Below, one piece after another: positions 44,695-53,632 of a stretch of 64,000 nucleotides of DNA. Under the pieces are notes generated by a model that saw only the letters and a list, made by a program, of their open reading frames with translations, had not been told where the DNA came from and did not search any database. This DNA comes from G963676655 sp963676655 (GTDB lineage: Bacteria > Verrucomicrobiota > Lentisphaeria > Victivallales > Victivallaceae). Each line of letters starts with the position of its first letter. Within the stretch, counting starts at the first letter, position 1. The DNA lies in contig CAXXKX010000004.1 of the NCBI GenBank assembly GCA_963676655.2, positions 310,001 through 374,000 on the forward strand, given 5' to 3'. The translations under genes were made by a program, and so were the position numbers.

Positions 44695-46557
44695 ATGTCG
44701 ACAGGACCAACTCCGGGCGGAAATTTAAAAAAAACACTTAACCTGATCGATGTTTTCAGCATTTCTTCCGGAGCTATGATCAGTTCCGGAATTTTTGTCT
44801 TGCCGGGGATCGCATTTTCGCTGGCCGGACCCGGTGTGTTCGTTTCTTATATGCTGGCCGGAATTCTGGCTCTGATCGGCGCATTTGCGGTGATCGAGCT
44901 TTCCACCGCCATGCCCAAAGCCGGCGGCGACTATTATTTTGTTGAACGCAGCATGGGGCCGCTGGCCGGGACGATTTCCGGTTTTCTCAGCTGGTTTGCG
45001 CTATCGATGAAGAGTGCGTTCGCGATCTTCGGGATGGCGGCGATGCTTGAGCATTTATTTGGCTGGAATCAAACCTGGACCGGGATTCTCATTACGCTGT
45101 TTTTTGTCGGTTTGAATATCCATGGAGTGAAAGAAGCGGCCCGGTTTGAAACAGTCCTGGTTCTGGCTCTGTTGGCGATAATGGCCGCTTTTATCATTTT
45201 AGGGATGCCGCAGGTTCAGGTGAGGCGGTTCGAGCCGTTTGTCCCGAGCGGCTCGTCGGCATTGGCGATTCTCGCTACTGCCGGAGTGGTGTTCGTTTCT
45301 TTCGGAGGGTTGCTGAAATTGTCCAGCGTATCCGAGGAGGTACGTGATCCGTCAAGGAATATTCCGTTGGGGATGATTGTGTCATTAACGGTTGTCACAA
45401 TCCTTTACACGCTGATTATGATTGTTGTGGCGGGTATCAGTACGCCGGAGATTTTGAATAAAAGTTTGACGCCGTTGGCGGATACGGCTGGTCAATTTTA
45501 CGGTAAACCGGCCTTCTATATCATTTGTATGGGAGCCGCGTTTGCTTTTATGACCACAGCCAACGCCGGTATCATGTCGGCCTCGCGCTATCCCATGGCA
45601 TTGAGCCGGGATCAGCTGATCCCGGCCTGGATCAGCCGGATCAATCCATATTTCAAGACCCCGGTTTATTCTCTGCTGATTACCGGTGCGGTCATTCTTC
45701 TGGCGTTGCAGCTTGAGTTGATCATTCTGGTCAAATCCGCTTCGGCGGTAATCCTGACAAGTTATATTCTGAGCAATGCTTCGATCATAATTCTCCGGGA
45801 AAGCGGCCTGCGTAATTACCGTCCGACTTTCCGGGCTCCGCTATATCCGTGGCTGCAGGTGGTTTCGATCATTCTGTTTATCGTGATTATCTGTCTGATG
45901 GGCTGGCAGGCGGTTGACGTCAGTCTGGCGGTACTGCTGGTCGGACTGATAGTTTTCATGTTCTACGGCCGCCGGGCCAATCAGGAGTTCGCCCTGCTGC
46001 ATCTGGTGGCGCGGATTACCAACAAAAAACTTCCGGCTCATGGTCTGGAGGAGGAACTTAAAGAGATTATTCATCGTCGAGACGATGTTGTTAAGGATGA
46101 ATTTGATTACCTGGTCGAATCGGCGCCGATCCTGATTGTTCAGGAAAAAGTAAGTTGTGATGAACTGTTCAGGCGGATCGCAGAAAAATTTTCCGGTGTT
46201 TCCGGGATGAAAAAAGACGAAATGTATGCTTTATTAAAAGAACGTGAAGCCGAAAGCAGTACCGCTTTGACGTCGCATCTGGCGATCCCGCATTTGATTA
46301 CCGAGGGGGAAGGCCAGTTCATGTTATTTCTGGTTAAATGTATTGAAGGTGCCGAGTTTTCGGCAGAGAATAATGAAGTTAAAGCAGTATTCGTGCTGCT
46401 CGGTACCAGAGATTTGCGAAACCGTCATTTGAAAACGCTGGCGGCTATTGCCCAGATCACTCAGGGCAAACTGTTTGAACAGCGCTGGCAGCTGGCAATT
46501 GATGAAAACCAGCTCAAGGATGTATTGCTTCTGGCCAAGCGTAAACGAGCGGAATAA
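44695..46557 (+). CDS. APC-superfamily amino-acid permease with carboxy-terminal PTS EIIA domain, copy 1
   Basis: A 620-residue fusion. Residues about 10-430 are an APC transporter with about 12 helices (SISSGAMISSGIFVLPGIAF, the early APC motif; AMPKAGGDYYFVERSMGP). After a linker (LKEIIHRRDDVVKDEF) the last 150 residues match a fructose/mannitol-type EIIA (PTS_EIIA_2) with the phosphate-accepting histidine H533 in LAIPH. In PTS proteins this His gets phosphate from HPr; here it may gate the transporter according to sugar supply. The substrate is unknown. The next gene is a close paralogue starting 20 bases after its stop. Confidence 0.88.
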   Translation: MSTGPTPGGNLKKTLNLIDVFSISSGAMISSGIFVLPGIAFSLAGPGVFVSYMLAGILALIGAFAVIELSTAMPKAGGDYYFVERSMGPLAGTISGFLSWFALSMKSAFAIFGMAAMLEHLFGWNQTWTGILITLFFVGLNIHGVKEAARFETVLVLALLAIMAAFIILGMPQVQVRRFEPFVPSGSSALAILATAGVVFVSFGGLLKLSSVSEEVRDPSRNIPLGMIVSLTVVTILYTLIMIVVAGISTPEILNKSLTPLADTAGQFYGKPAFYIICMGAAFAFMTTANAGIMSASRYPMALSRDQLIPAWISRINPYFKTPVYSLLITGAVILLALQLELIILVKSASAVILTSYILSNASIIILRESGLRNYRPTFRAPLYPWLQVVSIILFIVIICLMGWQAVDVSLAVLLVGLIVFMFYGRRANQEFALLHLVARITNKKLPAHGLEEELKEIIHRRDDVVKDEFDYLVESAPILIVQEKVSCDELFRRIAEKFSGVSGMKKDEMYALLKEREAESSTALTSHLAIPHLITEGEGQFMLFLVKCIEGAEFSAENNEVKAVFVLLGTRDLRNRHLKTLAAIAQITQGKLFEQRWQLAIDENQLKDVLLLAKRKRAE

Positions 46558-46576
46558 TTAAGAAAGGATTTTTTAT

Positions 46577-48433
46577 ATGGAACATCAGGAAGCTCATCTG
46601 CAAAAAACGCTCAAACTGATCGATGTTTTCAGTATTTCTTCCGGGGCAATGATCAGTTCCGGGATATTTGTTTTGCCGGGGGTGGCTTTTGCGGTAGCCG
46701 GTCCCGGGCTTTTTCTTTCGTACATGCTGGCAGGTATACTGGCTCTGGTCGGGGTTTTTGCGGTCATCGAACTGTCCACCGCCATGCCTAAAGCCGGCGG
46801 CGACTATTATTTTGTCGAGCGCAGTATGGGACCGCTGGCCGGAACGGTTTCCGGTTTTCTCAGTTGGTTTGCGTTGTCAATGAAAAGCGCGTTCGCGATC
46901 TTCGGGATGGCGGCGATGCTGCACCTTTTGCTTGGCTGGAATCCTACTCTGGTCGGAATTCTTATTACGCTGTTTTTTGTCGGTTTGAATATTGTCGGTG
47001 TACATGAGGCGGCCAAGTTTGAGACCATGCTGGTGATGGCTCTACTGGCGATTATGGTTGCTTTCATCGCGTTTTGTATTCCGCATATGCAGGTTGCCAG
47101 ATTTGAGCCTTTCGTGCCGGAAGGGGCTTCCGGTTTTACGATTATTGCGACCGCCGGAATGGTATTTGTCTCTTTTGGCGGATTGCTCAATCTCTCAAGC
47201 GTTTCGGAGGAAGTGCAAAATCCGTCGCGTAATATTCCACTCGGAATGATTTTGTCGATAACGATTGTCACGGTCATATATACTTTGATCATGCTCGTTA
47301 TTGCCGGAGTAAGTGACTTGAAGGCGCTGAACGACAGTGTTACGCCGCTGGCGGATGTTGCTCAACAGTATTACGGCAAAGCGGCATTCTTTATTATTTG
47401 TATTGCCGCCGCGTTTGCGTTCCTGACTACAGCCAATGCCGGGATTATGTCGGCGTCACGCTACCCCCTGGCGCTGGGACGCGATAAACTGGTTCCGGAC
47501 TGGGTCAGCAAAGTGAATCCCCGTTTCAAAACGCCGACCGGCGCTCTGATCGTGACCGGGATTTTTATTATCCTGGCTTTGCAGCTTGAATTGACAGTTT
47601 TAGTTAAAGCGGCATCTTCGGTAATCTTGACCAGTTATGTCCTGAGTAATCTGGCGATTATTATTTTGCGTGAAAGCCGACTCCATAATTACCGTCCCTC
47701 GTTCAAGTCACCGCTGTACCCGTGGATGCAGATTATCTCGATCATTCTTTTCTGCGTATTGGTCGCGATGATGGGATTGGAGGCGATCGAAGTCAGTTTA
47801 GGGGTATTGCTGCTGGGCTTGATAATTTTCATGTTCTACGGAAGAAAAGCCAATCTTGAGTTTGCTTTGCTCCATTTATCGGAACGGATAACCAATAAAA
47901 AACTTACTGACCATCAGCTCGAACGGGAACTTAAAGAGATTATTCACCGTCGGGACGATGTGGTCAAGGATGATTTCGACCATCTGGTGGAGGCAGCCCC
48001 GGTTCTGATAGTTAAAGAAAAAATATCGCGGGATGAGTTATTCAAACGGATTGCGGCGGAATTTTCCGCTGTAGCCGGTCTTGGTGAGGACGAAATGTTC
48101 TCTTTGTTGCGTGAGAGAGAGGAGGAGAGCAGTACCGCGATAACTCCTAATCTGGCGATTCCGCATATTATTATTGGCGGAGAGGATCGCTTTATGCTCT
48201 TCCTGATCAAATGTGAGGAAGGAATCGAGTTTTCCGAGGACGCCGACGATGTCAGGGCCGTGGTTCTACTGCTTGGAACCCGCAACCTGCGTAATTTGCA
48301 TTTGAAATCATTGGCGGCGATCGCCCAGATTGTCCAGAATAAAAAGATTGGAGAACGCTGGATCAGGGCGCAGAATGAAGAGCAACTGCACGACGTTTTA
48401 CTGCTTGCCAAGCGCAAACGGCATAACAGTTGA
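46577..48433 (+). CDS. APC-superfamily amino-acid permease with carboxy-terminal PTS EIIA domain, copy 2
   Basis: A 618-residue paralogue of the gene just upstream with the same architecture: APC helices (SISSGAMISSGIFVLPGVAF), the same linker LKEIIHRRDDVVKDDF and a PTS_EIIA_2-like tail with H530 in LAIPH. By eye about three quarters of residues agree with copy 1 over the transporter part, with both EIIA active sites kept, so this is an old tandem duplication under selection rather than a fresh one. AAAGGA precedes the ATG at 46577. The strong bidirectional terminator at 48485-48522 ends the transcript. Confidence 0.88.
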   Translation: MEHQEAHLQKTLKLIDVFSISSGAMISSGIFVLPGVAFAVAGPGLFLSYMLAGILALVGVFAVIELSTAMPKAGGDYYFVERSMGPLAGTVSGFLSWFALSMKSAFAIFGMAAMLHLLLGWNPTLVGILITLFFVGLNIVGVHEAAKFETMLVMALLAIMVAFIAFCIPHMQVARFEPFVPEGASGFTIIATAGMVFVSFGGLLNLSSVSEEVQNPSRNIPLGMILSITIVTVIYTLIMLVIAGVSDLKALNDSVTPLADVAQQYYGKAAFFIICIAAAFAFLTTANAGIMSASRYPLALGRDKLVPDWVSKVNPRFKTPTGALIVTGIFIILALQLELTVLVKAASSVILTSYVLSNLAIIILRESRLHNYRPSFKSPLYPWMQIISIILFCVLVAMMGLEAIEVSLGVLLLGLIIFMFYGRKANLEFALLHLSERITNKKLTDHQLERELKEIIHRRDDVVKDDFDHLVEAAPVLIVKEKISRDELFKRIAAEFSAVAGLGEDEMFSLLREREEESSTAITPNLAIPHIIIGGEDRFMLFLIKCEEGIEFSEDADDVRAVVLLLGTRNLRNLHLKSLAAIAQIVQNKKIGERWIRAQNEEQLHDVLLLAKRKRHNS

Positions 48434-48484
48434 ACATGAAGCTTATATTGTGATCAGGCTATATCGGGTATATTAAAAATATAT

Positions 48485-48522
48485 AAAAAATCCTTTATGT
48501 ATTGCGACATAAAGGATTTTTT
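48485..48522. terminator. Bidirectional intrinsic terminator
   Basis: A perfect 16-base-pair stem (48485-48500 with 48507-48522, loop ATTGCG) with an A run on one side and a T run on the other, placed between convergent transcripts. Confidence 0.88.
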
Positions 48523-48569
48523 ATTTCTTTCAGCTCTTAATGGCTGATGCTTCAGTCAAAAAGTTTACA

Positions 48570-48989
48570 TTACTTCTTTTTGGTGGAAGCCGCGGTTGTT
48601 GCTGTTGCAGCAGCCGTCGTCGCGGTCTGATTCTGATTCTGATTAGCCAGAGCTTCAAGCGCTTTGATTTTAGCCTGATATGCCTTTATTTGGGTCATAT
48701 ACTGGGTCCGGCGCGAGCCCTTTGCTCTTTTCAATTTTTTCTGGATTTTTTCGATTTCTTTTGTGAAAGCACTCTTGTATTTTTCAACAAGCTGAGCTTT
48801 TTCCGCTTGTACTTTCGCGATTTCCTCTTCAATGGCTTTTTTACGATGCCCGGTCGCTTGAGTTATCTTCTGCTTTAGAGTCGCGATCTTTTCATCGTAC
48901 CGGCTGAACGGATTGCCCTGAGAAGCTGCCGAGCAAACCGAAGTTACGACAAAGAGACCCAACAAAACTGCAATCACGTGTTTTTTCAT
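48570..48989 (-). CDS. Small secreted basic coiled-coil protein, function unknown
   Basis: A 139-residue protein with a signal peptide (KKHVIAVLLGLFVVTSVCSA), a long Lys/Glu-rich helical region that should form a coiled coil (KIATLKQKITQATGHRKKAI; QIKAYQAKIKALEAL) and a low-complexity Asn/Gln/Thr/Ala tail ending KKK. It is strongly basic. Its ATG overlaps the stop of the acidic gene upstream (TAATG), so translation is coupled. No family recognised. Confidence 0.7.
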   Translation of the reverse strand: MKKHVIAVLLGLFVVTSVCSAASQGNPFSRYDEKIATLKQKITQATGHRKKAIEEEIAKVQAEKAQLVEKYKSAFTKEIEKIQKKLKRAKGSRRTQYMTQIKAYQAKIKALEALANQNQNQTATTAAATATTAASTKKK

Positions 48990-49234
48990 TATGTCAACCT
49001 TTCCATTAAGTCTGCGCCCTTCATTGCTGACGCGCGGTTTTCGGTATCATCGTCATCATCCTCGTCGTCTTCGTCGTCGAAATCTTCGTCATCGTCGTCC
49101 ATCGTAAATTCGAAATCATCCTCGTCGTCGAGCAATTCGTCATCGCCAAACTGCCAGTACTCGTAATCATCGTCGTCAATATAATCTTCGTAGTTGTCAA
49201 AATTTTCGTAATACTCGAGCTTTTTCTTTTCCAT
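48989..49234 (-). CDS. Small hyper-acidic Asp/Glu-rich protein, function unknown
   Basis: An 81-residue cytoplasmic protein dominated by Asp, Glu and Tyr (FDNYEDYIDDDDYEYWQFGD, then runs of D/E), with a basic start (MEKKK) and a neutral end (NRASAMKGADLMERLT). The ATG at 49232-49234 is preferred to one codon earlier because GAGG is then 7 bases away. It sits 16 bases after the decarboxylase gene and is coupled to the basic protein gene by TAATG. The neutral end and place in an operon make a real gene likely despite low complexity. Charge neutralisation, polyamine or metal binding are guesses. Confidence 0.65.
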   Translation of the reverse strand: MEKKKLEYYENFDNYEDYIDDDDYEYWQFGDDELLDDEDDFEFTMDDDDEDFDDEDDEDDDDDTENRASAMKGADLMERLT

Positions 49235-49250
49235 CATTACACCTCATTTG

Positions 49251-50411
49251 TTAAATAAAAATTGTTTTTAGGGGGGGGAATCCATTGAAATCAACTGAAC
49301 TGTAGCTGCTGGTATAAGCCCCGGTGGACAGCCAGTACATTTTGTCGCCGACCGCGAGGTTCAGAGGCAGCGTGTAATCACAATGTTCGTATATGGTATC
49401 GACGCTGTCACAGGTCGGGCCTGCGATAATCACTTTTTCCCTCGGACCGTCTTTGGTTACATAGATCGGATACTTGATTGATTCGTCCAAACTTTCCATC
49501 AGGCCGTTGAACTTACCGACATCAGAGTATACCCAACGCTCCAGCGCAGTTCTTGATTTTCTGGAAATCAACACAACTTCGCTGACCAGAACCCCGGCAT
49601 CTCCGACCATATAACGACCGGGTTCTACTACCGTTTCCGGGATATCATCACCAAAGTCTTCTTCCAGAAAACGGGCTATTTCCTGACAATAAGTTTCAAT
49701 ACTGTTGTTTTTATCTATATATTTAGCCGGCAGTCCACCTCCCATATTTATAGATTTTAACTTTATACCCATATTTTCGCACCAGTCGAAAATATATTTG
49801 ACTTTAGCTATCGCCGCATCCCATGCCGAGATATCACGTTGCTGAGATCCCACATGGAATGAGATTCCATAAGGTTCAAGACCCAGTTTATGAGCTAATT
49901 CAAGCAGGTCGCAAGCCATATCCGGCTGACAGCCGAATTTTCGTGACAACGGCCAGTCGGCGGTCATGACGCCTTCCGCCAGGATCCGGACAAAAATCTT
50001 GGATCCCGGAGCTTCCTTGGCAATATTGCGAATATCACCTTCGCTGTCGGTTGCAAAAATGTCAACTCCCGCCCGCCTGAATTCCCTGATGTCGGAAACT
50101 TTTTTTATGGTATTGCCATAGCTGATTCTATCGGCTGTGACTCCCAGACTAAGCACCTTGCGCAACTCATAAATTGAAGCGACATCAAAATATGATCCCA
50201 AATCTTTCAACAGTGTAATAATTTCTTCCGCCGGATTCGCTTTAACCGCGTAATAGATTTTCGAATTCGGCAAATTGTCTTTGAGATCTGTCCATTTTTT
50301 CTTCACCGTTTCCAGGTCGACGATCAAAAATGGCGTTTCATTCCGCTCTGAAATAGCAACGATTTTATTCCACTGCTTCCTGGTGTAGTAATCATCAAGA
50401 TTGATTTCCAA
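49251..50411 (-). CDS. Fold-type III PLP decarboxylase, ornithine decarboxylase-like
   Basis: A 386-residue alanine-racemase-fold decarboxylase that should convert ornithine (or lysine) to a diamine, the first step of polyamine synthesis. The PLP lysine is in YYAVKANP, HVGSQ and MGGGLP bind the cofactor, EPGRYMVGDAG is the phosphate region, and GPTCDSVD holds the catalytic cysteine and the Asp of ornithine/lysine decarboxylases. Length fits eukaryote-like ODC and the Vibrio/Selenomonas bifunctional enzymes rather than DapA-pathway LysA (about 420). The start is TTG at 50409-50411 with AAGGA 7 bases before. It leads an operon with the acidic and basic small proteins and is divergent from a sigma-54 activator. 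Confidence 0.85.
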   Translation of the reverse strand: MEINLDDYYTRKQWNKIVAISERNETPFLIVDLETVKKKWTDLKDNLPNSKIYYAVKANPAEEIITLLKDLGSYFDVASIYELRKVLSLGVTADRISYGNTIKKVSDIREFRRAGVDIFATDSEGDIRNIAKEAPGSKIFVRILAEGVMTADWPLSRKFGCQPDMACDLLELAHKLGLEPYGISFHVGSQQRDISAWDAAIAKVKYIFDWCENMGIKLKSINMGGGLPAKYIDKNNSIETYCQEIARFLEEDFGDDIPETVVEPGRYMVGDAGVLVSEVVLISRKSRTALERWVYSDVGKFNGLMESLDESIKYPIYVTKDGPREKVIIAGPTCDSVDTIYEHCDYTLPLNLAVGDKMYWLSTGAYTSSYSSVDFNGFPPLKTIFI

Positions 50412-50786
50412 TGTTCCATCCTTCTTTTATAATGGTTTATATTTATCGTTTACAGCTCTTGGCTGCCGGTATTAAATAACATTTTTCATGCCAGTTTTGC
50501 AAAAAAAGTTTTTTTTCATATTTTTTTTGCCAAATGCTATTATTTAATACGCCGGTATCTCTGGCCGGCAATAATTGGTTTGCCTGTGGAATACTCATAA
50601 TCGTTTGAATAACAGGTGAATAAGTATTCAGGACAAGTGCCGGGCCGGGGGAGTGCTTTGTCGGATAAGATAGCCTTACAAGAAGATAATATGTTCCTTT
50701 TCGGACAAAATAACGAAAACAGGAATCTTGACTTCTTGTTTTTATGAAGTATATTTTCTGAAAAGACACTATCAGAGGAACAAGTC
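50412..50786. other. Divergent control region of the decarboxylase operon and the sigma-54 activator
   Basis: AT-rich, with long A/T runs near 50506-50530. No matching sigma-54 GG-N10-GC promoter was found on either strand by eye. Minus frames here (about 100 codons) have chance-like composition. AGAGGA before the ATG at 50787 is the ribosome site of the activator. Confidence 0.45.
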
Positions 50787-52202
50787 ATGCTTATACGAGT
50801 TGCTTTAGCCCTGGACAACGATCTGGTTTCACAGGAACTGGCCAAACTTTTGCGAAGGGACCATGATTATATTATAAGTAATATCCGCAAGGGGAAAAAT
50901 ATCACTAATCTGCTCAGTATGCATGAGATGGATATGCTGGTAATCAGTAAAACGCGAGTTGGTCGAAACCCGGAGGAAATGATTGACAGTTTGCGGAATA
51001 CCATCACTCCGCCCTCAATCATAATTATCGGGGAAAACGATCCCCGGAATCGAGCCGCATTACTGGGAATGGGTGTCGATGCTATTTTGGAGGGAAATAT
51101 TCCGCTGAACGATATAGCTGAAGCGATTATCGGCCAGATCAGTAATATTCAGGAACTCAAAAAGGATAGTTATCTGCCCCTGGGGGAAAGAGAACACAAT
51201 CTTGGCGAATTCGTGGCGGAAAGTCCAGCCATGAAGATGTTTATGCAGTTGGTTAACAAAGTTGTGAAAAAAGATTCTTCTCTTTTGATCCTTGGAGAGA
51301 CCGGCTCCGGAAAGGAATATCTGGCCCGGGCTATTCATAATGAAAGTCATCGTTCGGAATTCGCGTTTGTCCCGGTTCATTGCGCGGCTTTGCCGGAAAG
51401 CCTGATAGAGAGCGAGTTGTTCGGACACGAACGCGGGGCGTTTACCGGTGCAACCCGCTCCCACCGCGGAGCTTTTGAGGTGGCTCACGGTGGGACGATT
51501 TTTCTGGATGAGATCGGGGATATTCCGATTCATCTGCAAACCAAGCTGTTGCGGGTACTTCAGGATCAGACTTTTACCCGTTTGGGCGGAGAAAAAAACA
51601 TCAAAGTTGATGTTAGAATTATGGCCGCGACCAATATCAATTTGACCGAGAGAATGGACGCAAACCTTTTCAGGCAGGATTTGTATTACCGACTTAGTGT
51701 TATATCCCTAAAAGTACCGCCTTTGCGGACCAGAGGTGAAGATATTCCTGAACTGACCCGGATGATTATCAAGGAGCTTAACAATAAAATCGGAACCGGA
51801 GTTTCCGATATTAGCGATGACGCCCTAGAAAAATTAACTTTGTATGATTGGCCCGGTAATATTCGGGAACTGCGAAATGTTATTGAACGGGCGATGTTGT
51901 TGTGTGAAAGCAAAAAGATAACGATTAACGAGTTCCCGGAGGAAATCGCCGGATGTCCTCATAATTCGGTTTCAATGCTACAGCCGGTTGACCTGCAATC
52001 TGTGGAAGACTGGCGCGGCAGAAACTGGAATGATGTAAGAGAGGAAATTATCCTTAAAGCGGAAAAACTTTATTTTACGCAACTTTTGTCAGAAACGCAC
52101 GGCAGATTGAAAGATGCGGCAAAACTTGCTGGTATAACCACCAGGGCTCTCTACAATAAAATGCAAAGTCATGGTCTGGATAAACGCAATTTTAAAATCT
52201 GA
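50787..52202 (+). CDS. Sigma-54-dependent activator with degenerate receiver domain
   Basis: A 471-residue NtrC-type protein: amino-terminal receiver-like domain (1-120), AAA+ domain (Walker A GETGSGKE 170-177, sigma-54 loop GAFTGA 217-222, GGTIFLDEIGDI) and a Fis-type helix-turn-helix (HGRLKDAAKLAGITTRALYN). In the receiver the phosphorylated Asp is replaced by Ser (S54 in MDMLVIS) and the conserved Lys near the end is missing (AILEGNIP), so it cannot work by normal phosphorylation. It must be controlled by expression level, a ligand or a partner. It is divergent from the ornithine-decarboxylase operon, 375 bases away. No sensor kinase nearby. Confidence 0.88.
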   Translation: MLIRVALALDNDLVSQELAKLLRRDHDYIISNIRKGKNITNLLSMHEMDMLVISKTRVGRNPEEMIDSLRNTITPPSIIIIGENDPRNRAALLGMGVDAILEGNIPLNDIAEAIIGQISNIQELKKDSYLPLGEREHNLGEFVAESPAMKMFMQLVNKVVKKDSSLLILGETGSGKEYLARAIHNESHRSEFAFVPVHCAALPESLIESELFGHERGAFTGATRSHRGAFEVAHGGTIFLDEIGDIPIHLQTKLLRVLQDQTFTRLGGEKNIKVDVRIMAATNINLTERMDANLFRQDLYYRLSVISLKVPPLRTRGEDIPELTRMIIKELNNKIGTGVSDISDDALEKLTLYDWPGNIRELRNVIERAMLLCESKKITINEFPEEIAGCPHNSVSMLQPVDLQSVEDWRGRNWNDVREEIILKAEKLYFTQLLSETHGRLKDAAKLAGITTRALYNKMQSHGLDKRNFKI

Positions 52203-52306
52203 CATGAAATTGTCGAAGTTCAGAATCTATTCTGATATAGATTTTGCAAAATGGTCTTAGAACGAAAATGGGACAAACCCAACAAAGGATTTACAGCCCA
52301 GTTATG

Positions 52307-53275
52307 TTACTCTGACAACTTTCTGAAACAATAAAGCATTCCAGATGGGCTGGAGCCTTGGGAAAGGTGTTTTTTATGGATTCGCGCTGGATCGTCAAAT
52401 AGGCTTCCGGTTTGACGGATGAAGAGTTTTGAACCTAAAATCGCTCCTTCAGTAAAGTGCCTTGTGCGACGTAGAAAACGTACGTGCATTGATTCTTTTT
52501 GTCTGGCTTTGTCCCGCGCGGCGTAGATTTCTTCGCTTGACGCACCGCTTTCCGCTGTAATTATTCGTGCCAGTTCGCCGCGGAAAAACGCAAATAATTC
52601 AATATCAGTCCATTGCGAAGTATCACCGGTAGTAATATTCGGTTTCATGTGTTTAACAAAATTATTATAAAACATGTGTTTGCCGCTTTTGCAATAGCGC
52701 CCCCAGGTGGTAAAATTATAATCCGCCGGATCGTTTTTCAGGCCAGCTCGGACCGGGTTGAGTTCGACATAGGTCACGCAAGCGGCCAGAGCATTTATTT
52801 TTTCGAGAATCACGCTTTTGAAGCGTCCTCCCCAGAGTTGTCCGGTGCGATTACGGGTTTCGTTATAGACACAAGTAAATTGTCGTTGATATGCCGACAT
52901 AAACCGACTGATATCAATCATTTTGAGGGCGATTTTCTGACATTGTTCTTTGTTTTCGAGGCTGATGACAGGGGTTCTGGGACCGAATTTAAAGATTTTT
53001 TTCATTGACTTATAATAAGCATTGTGTCGTTTGACGATGACCTCAAGCGGAGGCAACTTGTCCGGCCCCGGAGCGTAGACTACCAAATGAAAATGATTGC
53101 CCATCCAGGCGGCGGAAATAACCTCGATCAAAAAGTAATCGCAAAGATATCGAAGCAGTTTGAAGCCGTACTCCTTATCTTGATCTGAGAAAGGATGTTC
53201 TCCTTTGATACAGCCAATACGATTATAAAGGTGATAATAGCAACCATCGTCTTTAACCTTCATTCGCGCTTCCAT
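52307..53275 (-). CDS. REP-associated-type Y1 (HUH) transposase, copy 2
   Basis: 322 residues, intact, same HFH metal site and YVELNPVRAGL block as copy 1. Identical over the first about 280 residues; the last 40 differ at about 9 places (for example SLFDDPARIHKKHLSQG here against SQFKDPERIQKKNLSRG). AGGAGG precedes the ATG at 53273-53275. It is placed between the sigma-54 activator and the mechanosensitive-channel operon without breaking a visible gene. Confidence 0.9.
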   Translation of the reverse strand: MEARMKVKDDGCYYHLYNRIGCIKGEHPFSDQDKEYGFKLLRYLCDYFLIEVISAAWMGNHFHLVVYAPGPDKLPPLEVIVKRHNAYYKSMKKIFKFGPRTPVISLENKEQCQKIALKMIDISRFMSAYQRQFTCVYNETRNRTGQLWGGRFKSVILEKINALAACVTYVELNPVRAGLKNDPADYNFTTWGRYCKSGKHMFYNNFVKHMKPNITTGDTSQWTDIELFAFFRGELARIITAESGASSEEIYAARDKARQKESMHVRFLRRTRHFTEGAILGSKLFIRQTGSLFDDPARIHKKHLSQGSSPSGMLYCFRKLSE

Positions 53276-53377
53276 TTTATCCTCCTGTTAATTGGTTTAA
53301 GAAATAATATATACGTTAAATCTGATTTGTCAAATTGTCAGACGGTTTGATTTTATGAATTTTATTAAGAATTAATT
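52307..53377 (-). mobile_element. IS200-like/RAYT-type transposase unit, copy 2
   Basis: Second copy of the unit at 3410-4480, offset 48897 bases. Shared sequence runs from TTACTCTGA at 52307 to ATTAATT at 53377. No inverted repeats seen. The left neighbour sequence differs from copy 1, confirming the left edge. Confidence 0.75.
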
Positions 53378-53632
53378 ATTAATAACTTACATGCGGCAAT
53401 GCGGCGTGTGAATCTTTCCAGTCTGTCTGACCTATTGTGATAATAAGAAGCAAATTATGAAACCACCAGATTGAAGTAATTTATTAGTGAAAGATATTAA
53501 AAAGTTTACCAGACAGTAGTGATATGAATATCCAAAATAGATACTTGAATAATTAAACAAGCTAAATCAGTTGTTAGTAAAAATACAACTGATCAAAACA
53601 GACATATATAACTAAAGAGGATATTTTGCTCT
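53378..53632. other. AT-rich spacer between the transposase unit and corA
   Basis: About 250 bases, no reading frame, no terminator hairpin for corA found, no match to the right flank of transposase copy 1. Confidence 0.45.

Noticed and set aside
48978..49166. Serine-run protein on the plus strand
   Set aside because: It is the antisense of the Asp/Glu-rich gene; poly-Ser arises from the GAT/GAA repeats.
50443..50845. Two overlapping minus-strand frames of about 100 codons
   Set aside because: They lie in the divergent control region or overlap the activator start, and read as random sequence.
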